Source of the DNA: Perilla frutescens
Taxonomy: Eukaryota; Streptophyta; Magnoliopsida; Lamiales; Lamiaceae
Direction: 5' to 3'
Assembly: GCA_026008535.1 (NCBI GenBank)
Contig: BRKX01000014.1
Coordinates: forward strand, 18,250,694 to 18,314,693
Length of the DNA: 64,000 nt
The notes beneath the pieces were generated by a model. It was not told the DNA's origin, did no database searches, and saw nothing but the letters and a program-made list of their open reading frames with translations. Below, piece by piece: positions 14,201-25,298 of the stretch; position 1 is the stretch's first letter; each line of letters opens with the position of its first letter. Both the position numbers and the translations under genes were made by a program.

Positions 14201-14744
14201 CTCAGGTTTTCAAGCAACTATCTAACTTAGAAATTTCACGCCAAAGAAAAGAATCAATCTAGAGCAATAATAAACCCAAATGGTACCTGCTACCGGAGGT
14301 GGAGAAACAAAGCAGAAATGTCTCCTCCAGAGCCTCACGCAGAATGCGGAAACTGGGCGATCGCGACACCAGACAGATGCATTTATCCGCAAAGGAATCG
14401 GGCGGAATGCGAAACGCCTCAGCTATGTCCTCATCGACAGGGTCCCGAAACGCAATGCAGCTGACGTAAATCTTGGAGCCGTCCCCTTCAGTCAACACAA
14501 TGGGGTAACTGCGGGGGAGCGGCGAAGGACACCCCGGCGGATAGAATTGGACACCGGCCGGCAAAACGCAGGTGGAGAGCTGCGGCGGGGGCGGCGGGTA
14601 GAGAGAGTGGTTGGAGGGAGGGTATTGGTCCAACAGAGACGGCAGGTACATGGTTGCCATGCCGTGGTAGCCGCGGCTGCCGTCGAGGGTGCGGATTTCC
14701 GGCCCGATTCCGCAAACGACGAAGTACTCGAAGATTGGCGGCAT
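2257..14744 (-). CDS. SCD1: SCD1, DENN domain and WD40 repeat protein (complete, 29 exons)
   Basis: Homologue of STOMATAL CYTOKINESIS-DEFECTIVE 1, which with SCD2 acts in clathrin-linked and post-Golgi traffic, cytokinesis and guard-cell division and contacts RabE GTPases. Exons (minus): 14287-14744, 13225-13366, 13011-13111, 12521-12584, 12271-12384, 11371-11585, 10589-10643, 10409-10492, 10060-10255, 9805-9934, 9645-9708, 9515-9559, 8717-8792, 8553-8626, 8424-8474, 7809-7966, 6769-6816, 6485-6542, 6302-6385, 5894-6116, 5590-5783, 5297-5361, 4951-5074, 3717-3898, 3550-3621, 3315-3475, 3190-3231, 2560-2768, 2257-2352. Every junction is GT/AG, phases agree throughout, and the sum is 3585 nt (1194 residues; Arabidopsis SCD1 is close to 1190). 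The N-terminal DENN module starts MPPIFEYFVVCG and includes PTPGKDRVLF and LLERRILLRSDK. From about residue 830, eight WD40 repeats follow (for example LKGHSGAVTALH, DGTVKMWD, and a final LRLWD). No break was seen; one-base shifts at a few junctions are possible. Confidence 0.95.
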
Positions 14745-15027
14745 TGGTTAATTTTGTGATTGAATGAGATATTTTGCGATCTCAGTAATTCAAAGACTGA
14801 TGATCGGAAACAGTTGTTAGGTATTTGGAGAATTGTTTTTGGAGTGTGTGTATGGTTTGTTTCCAATGCAGGCGGAGTCTGTTTAATTTAAATATAATAA
14901 TTTGTTTGATAGAGTAACAGTAACACTAACTGCCAACCAGATAGAATCTTGTTGTACACTTGTCACCTACTCAAATGTCGAATGCACTTTCTATTGTTGG
15001 TGTTCACGTCACTTGGAAAATAAATCC

Positions 15028-15065
<38 letters not shown>

Positions 15066-15215
15066 CATGACTGCATTTTTTTTTATAAACAATATGAATT
15101 TTATTTTTAATATACTATTGAAAGACTTCAGACTCAAATCATAATATTAAGTAGGCTATAGTTAGTTCTACATAAAAGTATATAATATAATAGGTCCAAC
15201 TTAAACATAATTACG
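14745..15215 (-). promoter_or_regulatory. SCD1 upstream region (promoter and 5' UTR expected)
   Basis: Placed by position only: it lies immediately upstream of the SCD1 start codon on the minus strand. No convincing TATA box was identified. A long TTA microsatellite sits about 285 bp upstream of the ATG. Confidence 0.45.
15028..15063. repeat. (TTA)12 microsatellite
   Basis: Twelve uninterrupted TTA units; a candidate length-polymorphic marker next to SCD1. Confidence 0.95.
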
Positions 15216-15340
15216 AATTCGTCTCGGTGGGGATGGCCTAGTAATGGACTGAAATTGCTTGAAGATTAAAGTTTACGGATTTGAATCTCTTCAATACCAT
15301 AGGTCGGGGATGTGAGTAAAAAAATCTACGAATTCATGTC
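15216..15340 (+). mobile_element. tRNA-related SINE-like fragment
   Basis: GGATGGCCTAGTAATGGACT resembles a degraded Pol III A box (consensus TRGCNNAGYGG). About 45 bp later GGATTTGAATCTC resembles a B box (GGTTCGAATCC). The spacing fits a tRNA-derived SINE head. No poly-A tail or target duplication was found, so this is tentative. Confidence 0.4.
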
Positions 15341-15377
15341 TACATAAAATTGTGGAGTTAATTTCACTTTTGGTCCT

Positions 15378-16339
15378 TGTAGGCAGCGAAAATTTGTAAA
15401 ATATATATAATATTTTTATTGATTTTTATATTTTTATTTAGTTTTGGAATCTTATGAAATTCAAAATTAGATAAAAAATTTAAATAATAAAGATATTATT
15501 ATATGATAAACATTTGACAACAAGTAAATATATTTGCAGAGATATATATCAATATTCAAGAGCTAATGAAATCGCGCCACGTCAGTCTTGGATACTCCTA
15601 CCTACAACTATAAATAGGGGTCTGCATATCAGTTGAAAATCATATCAGAAATCATTTGAAGAGTTCAAGAATTTGAGAAGAAATTCCATAAGTGAAATTC
15701 TCTCAAATATTCAAAGTGTTCTTGCGGCATTCAAAGACGTTGTTCACCAAATTTATTTCAAAGTCAGCGTTTGATCAATAAACAAAACAGTCAAAGACGT
15801 TCTTCACCAAATTCATTCCGAAGTCAGTGTTTGATCTGGAAACAAAGCAATAGCCCTCTGAATTGACGTTATCAAGTCAAAATACTAAGTCAAAGAAGAT
15901 CGAGGAGACAAATCTTCCCTGAGAACTTCGAAGACCAAATTCAAACAACAAGTCCGAGAAAATCAAATAGGCAAATTTACTTAGAAGATTTCAAAGACGT
16001 TCTTCACTAAATTCATCCCGAAGTCAGCGTTTGATCTGAAAATAAGGCGATAGCCCTCTGAATTAACGTTATCAAGTCCAAATACCAAGTCAAAAAAGAT
16101 CGAGGAGACAAATCTTCCTCGAAAATTTCGAAGACCAAATTCAAACAACAAGTCCGAGAAAATCAAAGAGGCAAATTTACTCTGAATATTTCAAAGACCG
16201 TTTAAAAATCAAGTTTTGAAGAGAAGAATCAAAGGCAAAATAGAGATTGGATCCGTATAAATATGTTTTGATCCGAAAATCATTTTATTTGTACACTATT
16301 TTGTGTTTTATCAAATTAAATACAAAATTTTGTGTTACA
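15378..16339 (+). repeat. 5' LTR of the gag-only element
   Basis: 962 bp, TGTAGG...GTTACA. A TATA-like ACTATAAATAGGGG lies near 15607. It is about 190 bp longer than its 3' partner because of an internal 200-bp tandem duplication. Confidence 0.85.
15791..16190 (+). repeat. 200-bp tandem duplication inside the 5' LTR
   Basis: Two 200-bp units, 15791-15990 and 15991-16190, both begin TCAAAGACGTTCTTCAC and continue in parallel with few differences. The 3' LTR has only one such unit (from about 18850). Shorter related pieces precede the first unit. Confidence 0.85.
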
Positions 16340-16459
16340 AATTTTGTCATGCCCAGTGGGACAATTTCTACCTCTCATCTCTTCTCTTCTTCAAATTTCA
16401 TCAAGCATCAAGATATCTGCATTCCTGAATTTGACGAAGCTTGCTAAAGGACTTGCCAA

Positions 16460-17475
16460 ATGGATACAAAAACGAGATGCTCAAATCTTGAAGCTAAAAA
16501 AAGAAAGTATTGTTATACTAGTGGTGAGCAAACGGGTGAAGATAATGAAGTTGAGATATCTACAAAGTTACATGTCAACAAAAATGAAAAATCTACAGTC
16601 AAAGAAATTGAAGACAAAAGTGAAAAATCTATAGCCAAAGAAATTGAAGTATCGTCTGATGGCTCAACATAAGTCCATCAACTCAAAGATTTCATACTGA
16701 AAACAATTAAAGAAAAGTCTAGAGAGAACTGCAAATCACTTTGGACTTACAAAAAGCCATATACCCTACGAATTGACGGCTTGAAGATGCCAGACGATTA
16801 TCAACCGCCAAAGTTTTAACAATTTGATGGCAAAGGAAATCTAAGACAATATATGGCTCACTTTGTAGAGACATTCAATGATGCTGAGACATACAAAGAT
16901 CACTTGGTAAAGCAATTCATTTGCTCTTTAAAAGATAATGTGTTTGATTAGTATACCGATTTAGAGCCAAATTCAATTGATAGTTGGGGGCAATTGGAGA
17001 AAGAATTTCTTAACCGCTTCTACAGCACTCGATGGATAGTCAACTTGGTTGAGCTCACAAATACAAAATAACAAAAAAAGAGTCTGTCATCGACTACATC
17101 AACCGCCGGAGGAACTTGAGCCTGAATTGCAAAGATTAATTATCAGAAACTTCAGCAATTTAAATGTGCATCCAAGACATATGTTGGGGTCTTCGATATA
17201 TTTTGAAAGGGATTCAGCCAAAGAAGTTCGAGGAATTGACCACTAGAGCTTACGACATGGAGTTAAGCATGACTGCAAATGAAGTTCAAGAACTGTCGAT
17301 GCAAAAACATCACAACTTTGAAGAAGAGTCAGAAATAAATGATGGGGGCAAACATTTTGAGAAATCTCCAAGTGAAGAAGAAGAAGAAGAAGAATATAAT
17401 GATGATGATGAAGAAATGGCTACAAGTCTCATCAAGGGCTTATTTAAGTCTTCCAATACATGTCACAGTCCATGA
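16460..17475 (+). pseudogene. Retrotransposon gag remnant
   Basis: Conceptual translation gives a Ty3-type gag core (Retrotrans_gag family). One frame has QFDGKGNLRQYMAHFVETF followed by a typical HLVKQF..SLKDNVFDW-like stretch with a stop in place of the Trp, then LEKEFLNRFYST. It continues in another frame with GLRYILKGIQPKKFEELTTR. In-frame stops lie near 16818, 16948 and 17069, and there is at least one frame change. The acidic tail near 17365-17415 is encoded by GAA/GAT repeats. No zinc knuckle or enzymatic domain follows. Not functional as it stands. Confidence 0.7.
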
Positions 17476-17484
17476 AAAGAAAAA

Positions 17485-18370
17485 GGACAATGCTCCTTGA
17501 TAAGAGCCTAAACTATCTTCCAAAGCTCCTTCATAAAAGCAAAAGCTATCTAATTTTTTTAAGAAATGCCCAAACGCTCCTTGATAAGAGTCTAAACTAT
17601 CTTCAAAAGCTCCTTAATAAGAGCCAAAACTATCTAAAATGCAAACGCTCCTTGATAAGGCCAAAACTATCTAAACTCTTTAAAAATGTCAAGTACTCTT
17701 TGATAAGAGTCTAAACTACCCGTAAAGCTCATAAATATGAGCAAAAAACTATCTAACTTATTTGAAGAAATCCTCATTAAGATTTATTGACACAAGTATA
17801 AAATGTTTACAAATTCAAATTCAAATCAAAGACTCACGGACACGAGTATAAAATGTCTACAAATTCAAATTCAAGTTGAAGACTCCTCGATATGAGCATA
17901 AACTATCCAAGTTCAAGAAAGCTCCTTGATAAGAGTCAAAACTGTCTAAACTCTTTAAAAATGCTAAGACTCCTTGACACGAGTATAAAATGTCAATAAA
18001 TCCAAATTCAAATCCAAGTACTCACGGATACGAGTATAAAAGATCTACAAAGTCCAAATTCAAGTTGAAGACTCCTCGAAATGAGCATAAACTATCCAAG
18101 TTCAAGACCTGATATGACCATAAACTATCCAAGTCAAAAATGTGGAAGACTCCCTGATACGAGCATAAACTATCTAAATCCAAATCCAAATTGAAGGCTC
18201 CTTGATAAGAGCATAAACTATCTAATAAATTCAAATTGAAGAACTTTTGAATATGAGTATAAACTATTCACAAGTTTAATTTCAAGAACTCCTTGATACG
18301 AGTATAAACTGTCTAATAAATTCAAGTTCAAGACTCATTGATACAAGTTTAAACTATCTAATTAATTTTC
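17485..18370 (+). repeat. Degenerate tandem-repeat array between gag and 3' LTR
   Basis: About 18-20 imperfect units of roughly 35-60 bp are built on CTCCTTGATAAGAG followed by (T/C)(C/A)(T/A)AAACTATCT. Spacing and spacers vary, and two units are enlarged by CAAATTCAAATT-type inserts. It codes for no recognisable protein in either strand. Confidence 0.8.
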
Positions 18371-18415
18371 GAGACTCATTAATTTCAAACGACAAGTCTT
18401 TCCATGAACGAGTCT

Positions 18416-18423
18416 GGAGGGGG
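18416..18423 (+). promoter_or_regulatory. Polypurine tract of the gag-only element
   Basis: GGAGGGGG lies five bases before the 3' LTR, the expected position for plus-strand priming. Confidence 0.6.
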
Positions 18424-18427
18424 CATT

Positions 18428-19196
18428 TGTAGGCAGCGAAAATTTGTAAAATCTATATAATAATTTTATTGATTCTTATATTTTTATTTAGTTTTGGAAT
18501 CTTATGAAATCCAAAATTAGATAAAATATTTAAATAATAAAGATATTATTATATGATAAACATCAAGGGTCTTTGACAACAAGTAAATATCTTTGCAGAA
18601 ATATATATCAATATTCAAGAGCCAATGAGATCGCGCCATGATGGCCTTGGATACTTCTACCTACAACTATAAATAGGGGTCTCTATATCAGTTGAAAATC
18701 ACACCAGAAATCATTTGAAGAGTTCAAGAATTTGAGAAGAAATTCCATAAGTGAAATTCTCTCAAATATTCAAAGCGTTCTTGGGTATTCAAAGACGTTC
18801 TTCACTAAATTCATCTCGAAGTCGGCGTTTGATCCATAAACAAGACAGTCAAAGACGTTCTTCATCAAATTCATTCTAAAGTCAACGTTTGATCCGAAAA
18901 CAAGGCGATAGCCCTCTGGATTAACGTTATCAAGTTCAAATACCAAGTCAAAGAAGATCGAGGAGACAAATCTTCCCCGAGAACTTCGAAGACCAAATTC
19001 AAACAACAAGTCCGCGAAAATCAAAGAAGCAAATTTACTTTGAATATTTCAAAGACCGTTTAAAATCAAGTTTTGAAGAGGAGAATCAGAGGAAAAATAG
19101 AGACTGGATCCGTATAAATATGTTTTGATCCGAAAATCATTTTATTTGTACACTATTTTATGTTTTACCAAATTAAATATAAAATTTTGTGTTATA
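18428..19196 (+). repeat. 3' LTR of the gag-only element
   Basis: 769 bp, starting TGTAGGCAGCG like the 5' LTR. It ends TTATA rather than the expected CA end, a terminal mutation. Confidence 0.85.
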
Positions 19197-20501
19197 GTCC
19201 CATTAGAATAGGGTCAAAATATTTTTAGTCTCAATTGTTACTTTTTTGGTCCCAAGAGAAATTTTTTCCCAACATTTTCCGTCCCAAATGTATGTTTTGA
19301 CATTTTTGGTCCCAAAACTAACCTGATACTTAACGGCTATTAAATTTTAGAATTAAAATCGCCGAAACATATTATTTGGGATAAAAAATGTCAAAAACAT
19401 TTAAATTCGGGATCAATACAAAAATATACATAACAATTTTTTAGATTAATTTTCTTTTCTTTTTCAATTTCTTATGCTTTAGTTTAATTTTATACTTGTT
19501 ATTTATGGTTCATCTTACCTAATTGTAATTTATTATTACTTTTTAGCATTTAATTTTAAAATAATCAATTAATTTTTTTGTTGTTTTCTTTATTTTTAAT
19601 TTTTCAAAATATACCAAATAAAATATTTAAAAATAAAGACCGATGGATATTTTAGTAATGGCGACTAAAATAATTTGTTTGATAATAATAAAATGTGTTT
19701 AATTTGAATTAAATTACTTGAGTTTGGTGATAATAAGTGTTAATTGCCTTAAAATATATAAATTTTGGTGTGTTTTTGGTTTTTCACACATCTTCTATCC
19801 CAATAATTTTAGTTGGATGAAATCGCCTGATGCATTTATCTATTGCGCTTTAATATTTTATTTTTCTTCAATTTGAATTTTTAGTGATTTAGTTTAGTTT
19901 TTCAGTTGTTATATTAGTGTACGTCCTACAAAATTATGATTTGCTATTTTTTTTAGCATTTAATATTAGTTTTTAATTATTAATTGATGATTTGAAAAGT
20001 TAATTTAGCAACTTTACTAAAACTCCCCTTAATTTTTATTTTTAAATATTATATTTGGTATATTTTGAATATAATAATTGATTATGTTAAAAATAAATAA
20101 TAAAAAATTATAATGAAACATTAATTGAGTAGGATGAATCTTGAATAACATGTATAAATTAAAATAATTACAAGAAATTGAAATCAAAGAAAAAAATAAA
20201 AATATTAAAATATACATTTTTTGTTTCAACTGCAAGTTCTTATGTTTCGAAATAAATTTCACGACGTTTTTGGTCCCAAATGATATATATTTTGACATTT
20301 TAAGTCCCAAAATTTAACGGCCGTTAAGTGTCCGGTTAGTTTTGGAACCAAAAAGTCAAACACATATTTGAGACCAAAAATGTCGGAAAAAATCTCTTGG
20401 GATAAAAAAAGTAACAATTAGAACTAAAAGTATTTTGACCATATTATAATGGAACCAAAAGTGAAATTTATCCTAAAATTATGTGTGGCTGCCTACCTCT
20501 A

Positions 20502-20547
20502 CCATCATCATCATCATCATCATCATCATCATTATTATTATTATTAT
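20502..20547. repeat. Compound (ATC)n(ATT)n microsatellite
   Basis: A run of about ten ATC units passes into about five ATT units. Confidence 0.9.
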
Positions 20548-21171
20548 GTTGAGAGTAACCTACAACCGTTACGAGATGCACATTGGGTAAATAAAATTCT
20601 CACAAAAGAAGTAAATCACACTTGAAAATACATGTGACATGAAGAAATAAATCATGCTTGGAAAATCAGGTATTCAAGTGTATTGTTAGAATTCGAACTT
20701 AAGACATTTGGTATAAGCAAGTAATATTCTCCAATACTATGTTTGTTGTCAGATGAAGTATTTATTGACTATCAATCATATAGCATATTGCAAGGAATTA
20801 ATGAAAGAAACATAATTTCCCTATGGTTCTGATTTCATAATCTCCATACACAATTTCATTCTAACTTTTAAAACACAACATAATAAAAATAATCTTTTTT
20901 TAGTGGAAAAAAATAGCGGTTATGTGCTATCTATATATTAGAGATTAAAATGAATTAAAAACATATTTCTTACGTATGTTATCAATATAACTTAAATTTT
21001 GAAATGATTTTCATTTATATAAAGCATGATAAATAACTTACAGTGAAGTGATTTTCATTTATTTAAATTACGTACAAATATTACATATTTTACCAAATAT
21101 ATAAATATGTTAATTAACTTAATTTTTATAGTTTGATATATCTTTATAATTAACCATAAAGTAAATTTTAG
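20548..21171. other. AT-rich spacer with dispersed-repeat relics
   Basis: The part up to about 20750 (GAGAGTAACCTACAACCGTT ... GAATTCGAACTTAAGACATT) resembles the dispersed repeat seen again near 53815-53935. The remainder shows nothing recognisable. Confidence 0.4.
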
Positions 21172-21176
21172 GAAAT

Positions 21177-21711
21177 TGTTGTGTTCTTCCTTTTTCTAGC
21201 TATTTTTCTTGTAATAGAACAGATAAAAATGTAATCTTGGCCGTTAAGTTTGTAACAAGAAAGGAGGGAGGAAAACAGAAGAAATGGAAGGAAAAACTGA
21301 GATATTACTTTTCTGTCTTTCATTGATAGTACTAGGGTTCTTTTAATATAACTAGAAATGGGCTTTTAGCATGGGCCCGAAAATAAACTAAAAATACCAC
21401 AACTATTGAGCTAAGAACGAGCCCAACTACAGAAGTAAACATATATTTTAAATAACTTGGTCAATTTGTTTGACTAAATCCTAATAGCATGCCCAGCTGG
21501 AAAATGGGACGAACTGAGATGAAATTCCAAAACCCCTCTTTCATTCAATTGCAACCTAAAGACTCCATCTTGAACCCTAGCTCAATTCTTTGCCTTCCCG
21601 TCACTGGTCATCTTCCCAAATTGGTTGTTCACAGTTAATTCCCCAACATTCACACCTTCCTCAGCTTGCAAGACTTCACCTTCTTCTAATTTCAACATTG
21701 AGCACACAACA
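21177..21711 (-). repeat. 3' LTR of the gypsy element
   Basis: 535 bp, collinear with 26275-26809 with no length change and about 15 substitutions by eye. Confidence 0.9.
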
Positions 21712-21713
21712 TT

Positions 21714-21725
21714 ACCCCCTCCTTT
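21714..21725 (-). promoter_or_regulatory. Polypurine tract of the gypsy element
   Basis: AAAGGAGGGGGT on the minus strand lies just before the 3' LTR. Confidence 0.6.
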
Positions 21726-21727
21726 AC

Positions 21728-22133
21728 TCGATTCTCGACCTCAAGAATCAAAGCTTGGAAACTTTTTGTTCAAATACTTCTCATCCTCTCAGCTAGAAAT
21801 ATTCAAGCTTTCATTTCCCCATTGGACTAAGATTTGGGCCACATCCCCTCCATTTCTGGACACCATGCGTTTATTGAGTACGATAGTAGGGACAAGGCTG
21901 ATGAAGCCATCTTCAGAAGTTTGAGGGAACTCGCTGAGAGGTAAAGCATTCCCGCTCATCTTCTTCTTTAATAACGAAACATGAAATACTGGGTGTATTT
22001 TAGACCCTGATGGCAAATCCAATTTGTATGTGACCTGGCCTATTTTCTCCTTTATCTGGTAGGGACCGAAGTATCTTGAAGAAAGCTTTACACTCTTACG
22101 CAGCTGGACAGAGCTCTGGCGGTAAGGCTGCAA
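21728..22133 (-). pseudogene. gypsy integrase C-terminus with chromodomain-like tail
   Basis: LSSRYFGPYQIKEKIG and KIHPVFHVSLLKKK form the GPY/F module. A chromodomain-like segment follows (VLNKRMVSRNGGDVAQILVQ), the part that steers chromoviruses to marked chromatin. A TAG stop near 21787 falls where the family has a conserved Trp, and homology continues past it. Confidence 0.75.
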
Positions 22134-22145
22134 TTTGAGGTAGAC

Positions 22146-23135
22146 CTAGTCTCCTATGTCATAGTGTCTCTCTACCCTAGATCGGTCAACATAAACCTTC
22201 ATTCTATTTTGTGCTGCACTCAGATTTTCTCTGATGTGTTGCAACATCTCCCTTCTCTGTTGTAGGATGTCCTTCACTTCTTCATTAGGTGAGTCTAGGT
22301 AGGAACCCAGAGTTAGGTAGGGAGGAGCATATCCGTATAGAGCCTGAAATGGGGTAAGCTTCAAGGTTGAATGATAATTGGTATTATACCAATATTCGGC
22401 CAGAGGCAACCACTTACTCCATTACTTCGAGTAGCTTGATGTCATGCACCTGAGATAGTTTTCCAAGCACCTATCGAGTCTTTCAGTTTGTCCATCCGTT
22501 TGCGGGTGGCAGACAGAGGTGAATTCCATAGTAGTACCCAACCCTTTGAACAAGTCCTTCCAAAAATGGCTAGTAAATATTTTGTCCCTGTCTGTAACCA
22601 CACTTGTAGGAGCTCCATGTAGTCTGTAAATCTGGTCCAGGAAGACCCTTGCCACTGTTTGGGCAGTGAAAGTGTGTGCCAAGGCAAGAAAATGGCCATA
22701 CTTGGTCAATCTATCTATGACTACCAAGATGGTATTCTTTTCTGTAGACATGGGAAGACCCTCTATGAAGTCCATACTTATGTGTGTCCAGGCTTGTTGT
22801 GGTATAGGTAGGGGTTGTAACAACCCTGGTGTTAGGCCTGATTCTGGTTTGTTGAGCCTACACACATCACAATGCCTCATCAATTCCTCCACTTCTGACT
22901 TCATCTTGGGCCAATGGAAGGCCCTCTTCAGTCTGATGTAGGTGTCCTGTACCCCAGAGTGGCCACCATAGGATGAGCCATGGATGGTGTGCAGTACCTT
23001 ATCCTTTAGTTCCTGATTGTCTCCCAAAACTACCCTTCTCTTGTATCTGAGTAACCCTTCTGTCAGAGTAAACATAGGAAACAAGGTCTGATCTCTCTTT
23101 TTTTTCAGAAATGATCTTGAGGCAATAAGGATCAT
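22146..23135 (-). pseudogene. gypsy integrase
   Basis: The HHCC zinc finger is visible (HTIHGSSYGGHSG ... CDVCRLNK), then the catalytic core with MDFIEGLPMS, VTDRDKIFTSHFW and CHPQTDGQTERLDRCLE, giving the D,D,E triad. A stop interrupts the frame at about 22419-22421, and a second lies near 22149 after the GD motif. Confidence 0.85.
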
Positions 23136-23196
23136 TTAAGTAGCTATCCAGTACTTCTTGTAGCCAGGAAGGAGCCACTATTGTGATAGCCTTGCA

Positions 23197-24735
23197 CTAA
23201 TTATCTGTCTCTTGTACCCTTGATAGAGCATCTGCATCTATGTTCTTCTTGCCTTTTCTGTAACATATTTCGTAATCTAGCCCCAGAAGCTTGGTGATCC
23301 ACTTCTGTTGGAGTAGTGACATAGTTTTCTGGTCAAGCAGGTACTTAAGAGCCTGCTGGTCTGTCCTGATCAGAAATTTGTTCCCTGAGAGGTAGTGCCT
23401 CCATCTATTGATAGCCATTAGCACAGCCAGGAACTCCTTCTCATATATTGACAATGCTTGATTTTTAGGACATAGAGTCCTACTCATGAAAGCTACGGGT
23501 CTTCCAACTTGCATCAATACAGCTCCCACACCAAACCCACTAGCATCAGTCTTTAGAATAAAGGGTTTAGAAAAATCTGGTAGGGCTAGCACCGGAGCAT
23601 TACACATGGCTTCTTTAAGATCCGTGAAAGCCCTTTCAGCCTCCTCACTCCACTTGAACATATTTTTCTTCAGTAGGGTAGTTAGGGGTTTACTTATAAC
23701 CCCATAGCCTCTGATGAACCGTCTGTAGTATCCAGTGAGGCCTAAGAACCCCCTTATTTGTTTAACTGTCTTAGGAGTAGGCCAATTTCTCATACACTCA
23801 ACCTTCTGTGGGTCTGTGGCTACTCCCTCACCTGAGATGATATGTCCCAGATATTCAATACTCTCTTGCCCAAAATGACATTTAGATTTCTTAACATAGA
23901 ATTTGTGTTCCCTTAGTAACAATAAGACCTCTCTAAGGTGCTGCTGGTATTCATTCATGTCCTTACTGTACACTAGGATATCATCAAAAAATACCAGAAC
24001 ATGTTTTCTTAGGTACTCTTTGAACACTTTGTTCATTAGGCTCTGGAATGTGGCAGGGGCGTTGCAGAGCCCGAATGGCATAACTAGGAACTCATAGTGC
24101 CCACTATGAGTTCTGAAGGCTGTAAGGTATTGATGTTCGGGTTTCATCAATATTTGGAAGTAACCAGACCTGAGATCCAGTTTAGAAAATACCTTAGCCC
24201 TATGTAATTCATCCAGAAACTCATCAATGAGGTATATAGGGTAGTCATGCTTCACTATAAGACTATTTAGGTATCTATAGTCTACACACATCCTCCATGT
24301 AGAATCCTTTTTCCTAACCAAAAGTACTGGAGAAGAGAAATAACTCTTACTGTCTTGTATAATACCCGATGCTAACAACTCCTTGATGATCTTCTCTATC
24401 TCATACTTATGCTCATGTGTAGTCCTACAGGGATATTGTTGTTTGGGTATACTTTCCGGCTTAAGGGTGATCTGATGCTCTACCCCCTTAACAGGTGGTA
24501 GGCCCTGGGGCTCAGTGAATACATCTACAAATTCTTCCAGCAATGGCTCCAAACCTCCATCAGTTTTGAAGTCAATAGTGCTAGTAGTTAGAGCAAATAT
24601 TTCACTCACATCTCCAATCTGCTTGGAGTGAAAAAGGTTGTACAATGCTTGCGCTGAGATAAACTGGCACTCTGCAGCAGATTCTTGGGCTTGCAACTTC
24701 ACTTTTCTTCCTTCCCACCTCACTGTAACAGCCAT
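23197..24735 (-). pseudogene. gypsy reverse transcriptase and RNase H
   Basis: A 512-residue open stretch. The RT has SSPVLLVRKKDSTWRMCVDY, the LDLRSGYFQI motif, MPFGLCNAPATFQ and the catalytic FFDDILVYS. The RNase H part has KTDASGFGVGAVL and RTDQQALKYL, ending at the connection WRHYLSGNKF...DADALSRV. All catalytic residues I can check are present. It is cut off from the protease and integrase by frameshifts (C run near 24783, T run near 23095-23104) and a stop at 23197. The first Met is only the first after the break, not a real start. Confidence 0.88.
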
Positions 24736-24839
24736 CCTTGCGTAATCTAATTCAATGGGTGCACAGGCTTTAAGCCAATCCCCCCCAGAATTAGATCATA
24801 ACCCTCATTTTTCAGTAGTCTAAAAGAGTGTTTAAAAAT

Positions 24840-25274
24840 CTAACCCTGCATCTTCCAAGGAAACCTCTCTGTCATCTGGTCACTGACCAACCTTTGCCCA
24901 TTAGCTACCTTGATTAGCAAGGGAGATACACTCTTCAGTGGGACTCTCAATTCTGCAGCAGTAGATTCCTTCATAAAACTGAGGGTACTACCAGTGTCAA
25001 TGAGTATGAGTAACTCATGCTCTCCATACAACCCCTTAAACCTCAAAGTGGTAATGCTATCATTTCCAGTTAAAGCATTCAATGATAGTTGGGTTTCCTC
25101 CATAGGTTCTTCTAGAAATTCTCTTCCCTTAATAGGAGTCATCATATTCTCTAAGTGAGTCAGCTCCTCCCCTTCTATCATTATCACATAACTTATCCTG
25201 TGTTTACACCTGTGACCTAGGGTGAATTTCTCATCACAGTTGTAGCAAAGTCCCAACTCTATTCTTTCAATCAT
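24840..25274 (-). pseudogene. gypsy zinc knuckle and aspartic protease
   Basis: It begins with a plant-Ty3 variant knuckle, CYNCDEKFTLGHRCKH, then at about residues 90-95 the protease active site LIDTGST. A stop at 24840-24842 and a frame change in the C run at 24780-24786 separate it from the reverse transcriptase. Confidence 0.8.
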
Positions 25275-25298
25275 CTGAGCTGCTGTTAGTAGCTTCCT

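Larger units (their letters stand above)
15378..19196 (+). mobile_element. Non-autonomous gag-only LTR element (TR-GAG-like)
   Basis: Direct terminal repeats at 15378-16339 and 18428-19196 flank 2.1 kb of interior. Target duplications are GTCCT (15373-15377) and GTCCC (19197-19201), one mismatch. They fall inside the left TIR of the surrounding Mutator-like element, so this insertion is the younger one. The interior has a broken gag-like region and a degenerate tandem-repeat array, and no protease, reverse transcriptase or integrase. A purine tract precedes the 3' LTR. Transcription, from the TATA box and gag, is on the plus strand. It probably relied on proteins of another Ty3-type element. 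Confidence 0.8.
15354..20473. mobile_element. Mutator-like TIR element split by an LTR element
   Basis: The left arm starts GGAGTTAATTTCACTTTTGG. The right arm, reverse-complemented, starts GGATAAATTTCACTTTTGG, and the two stay alignable for roughly 200 bp (shared landmarks: AACTAACC and the TTAACGGC block before TTAAATTTT). The arms are flanked by 9-bp direct repeats TAAAATTGT (15345-15353) and TAAAATTAT (20474-20482), eight of nine identical. Long TIRs with 9-bp duplications are the mark of Mutator-like elements. Removing the LTR insertion at 15378-19196 leaves about 1.3 kb with no transposase, so the element is non-autonomous. Confidence 0.7.

Noticed and set aside
14280..14759. 159-codon plus-strand ORF
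   Set aside because: Antisense shadow of SCD1 exon 1.
17485..18370. Regular short repeats that might suggest a CRISPR array
   Set aside because: Units vary in sequence and spacing, there are no cas genes, and the DNA is eukaryotic; it is the internal array of an LTR element.
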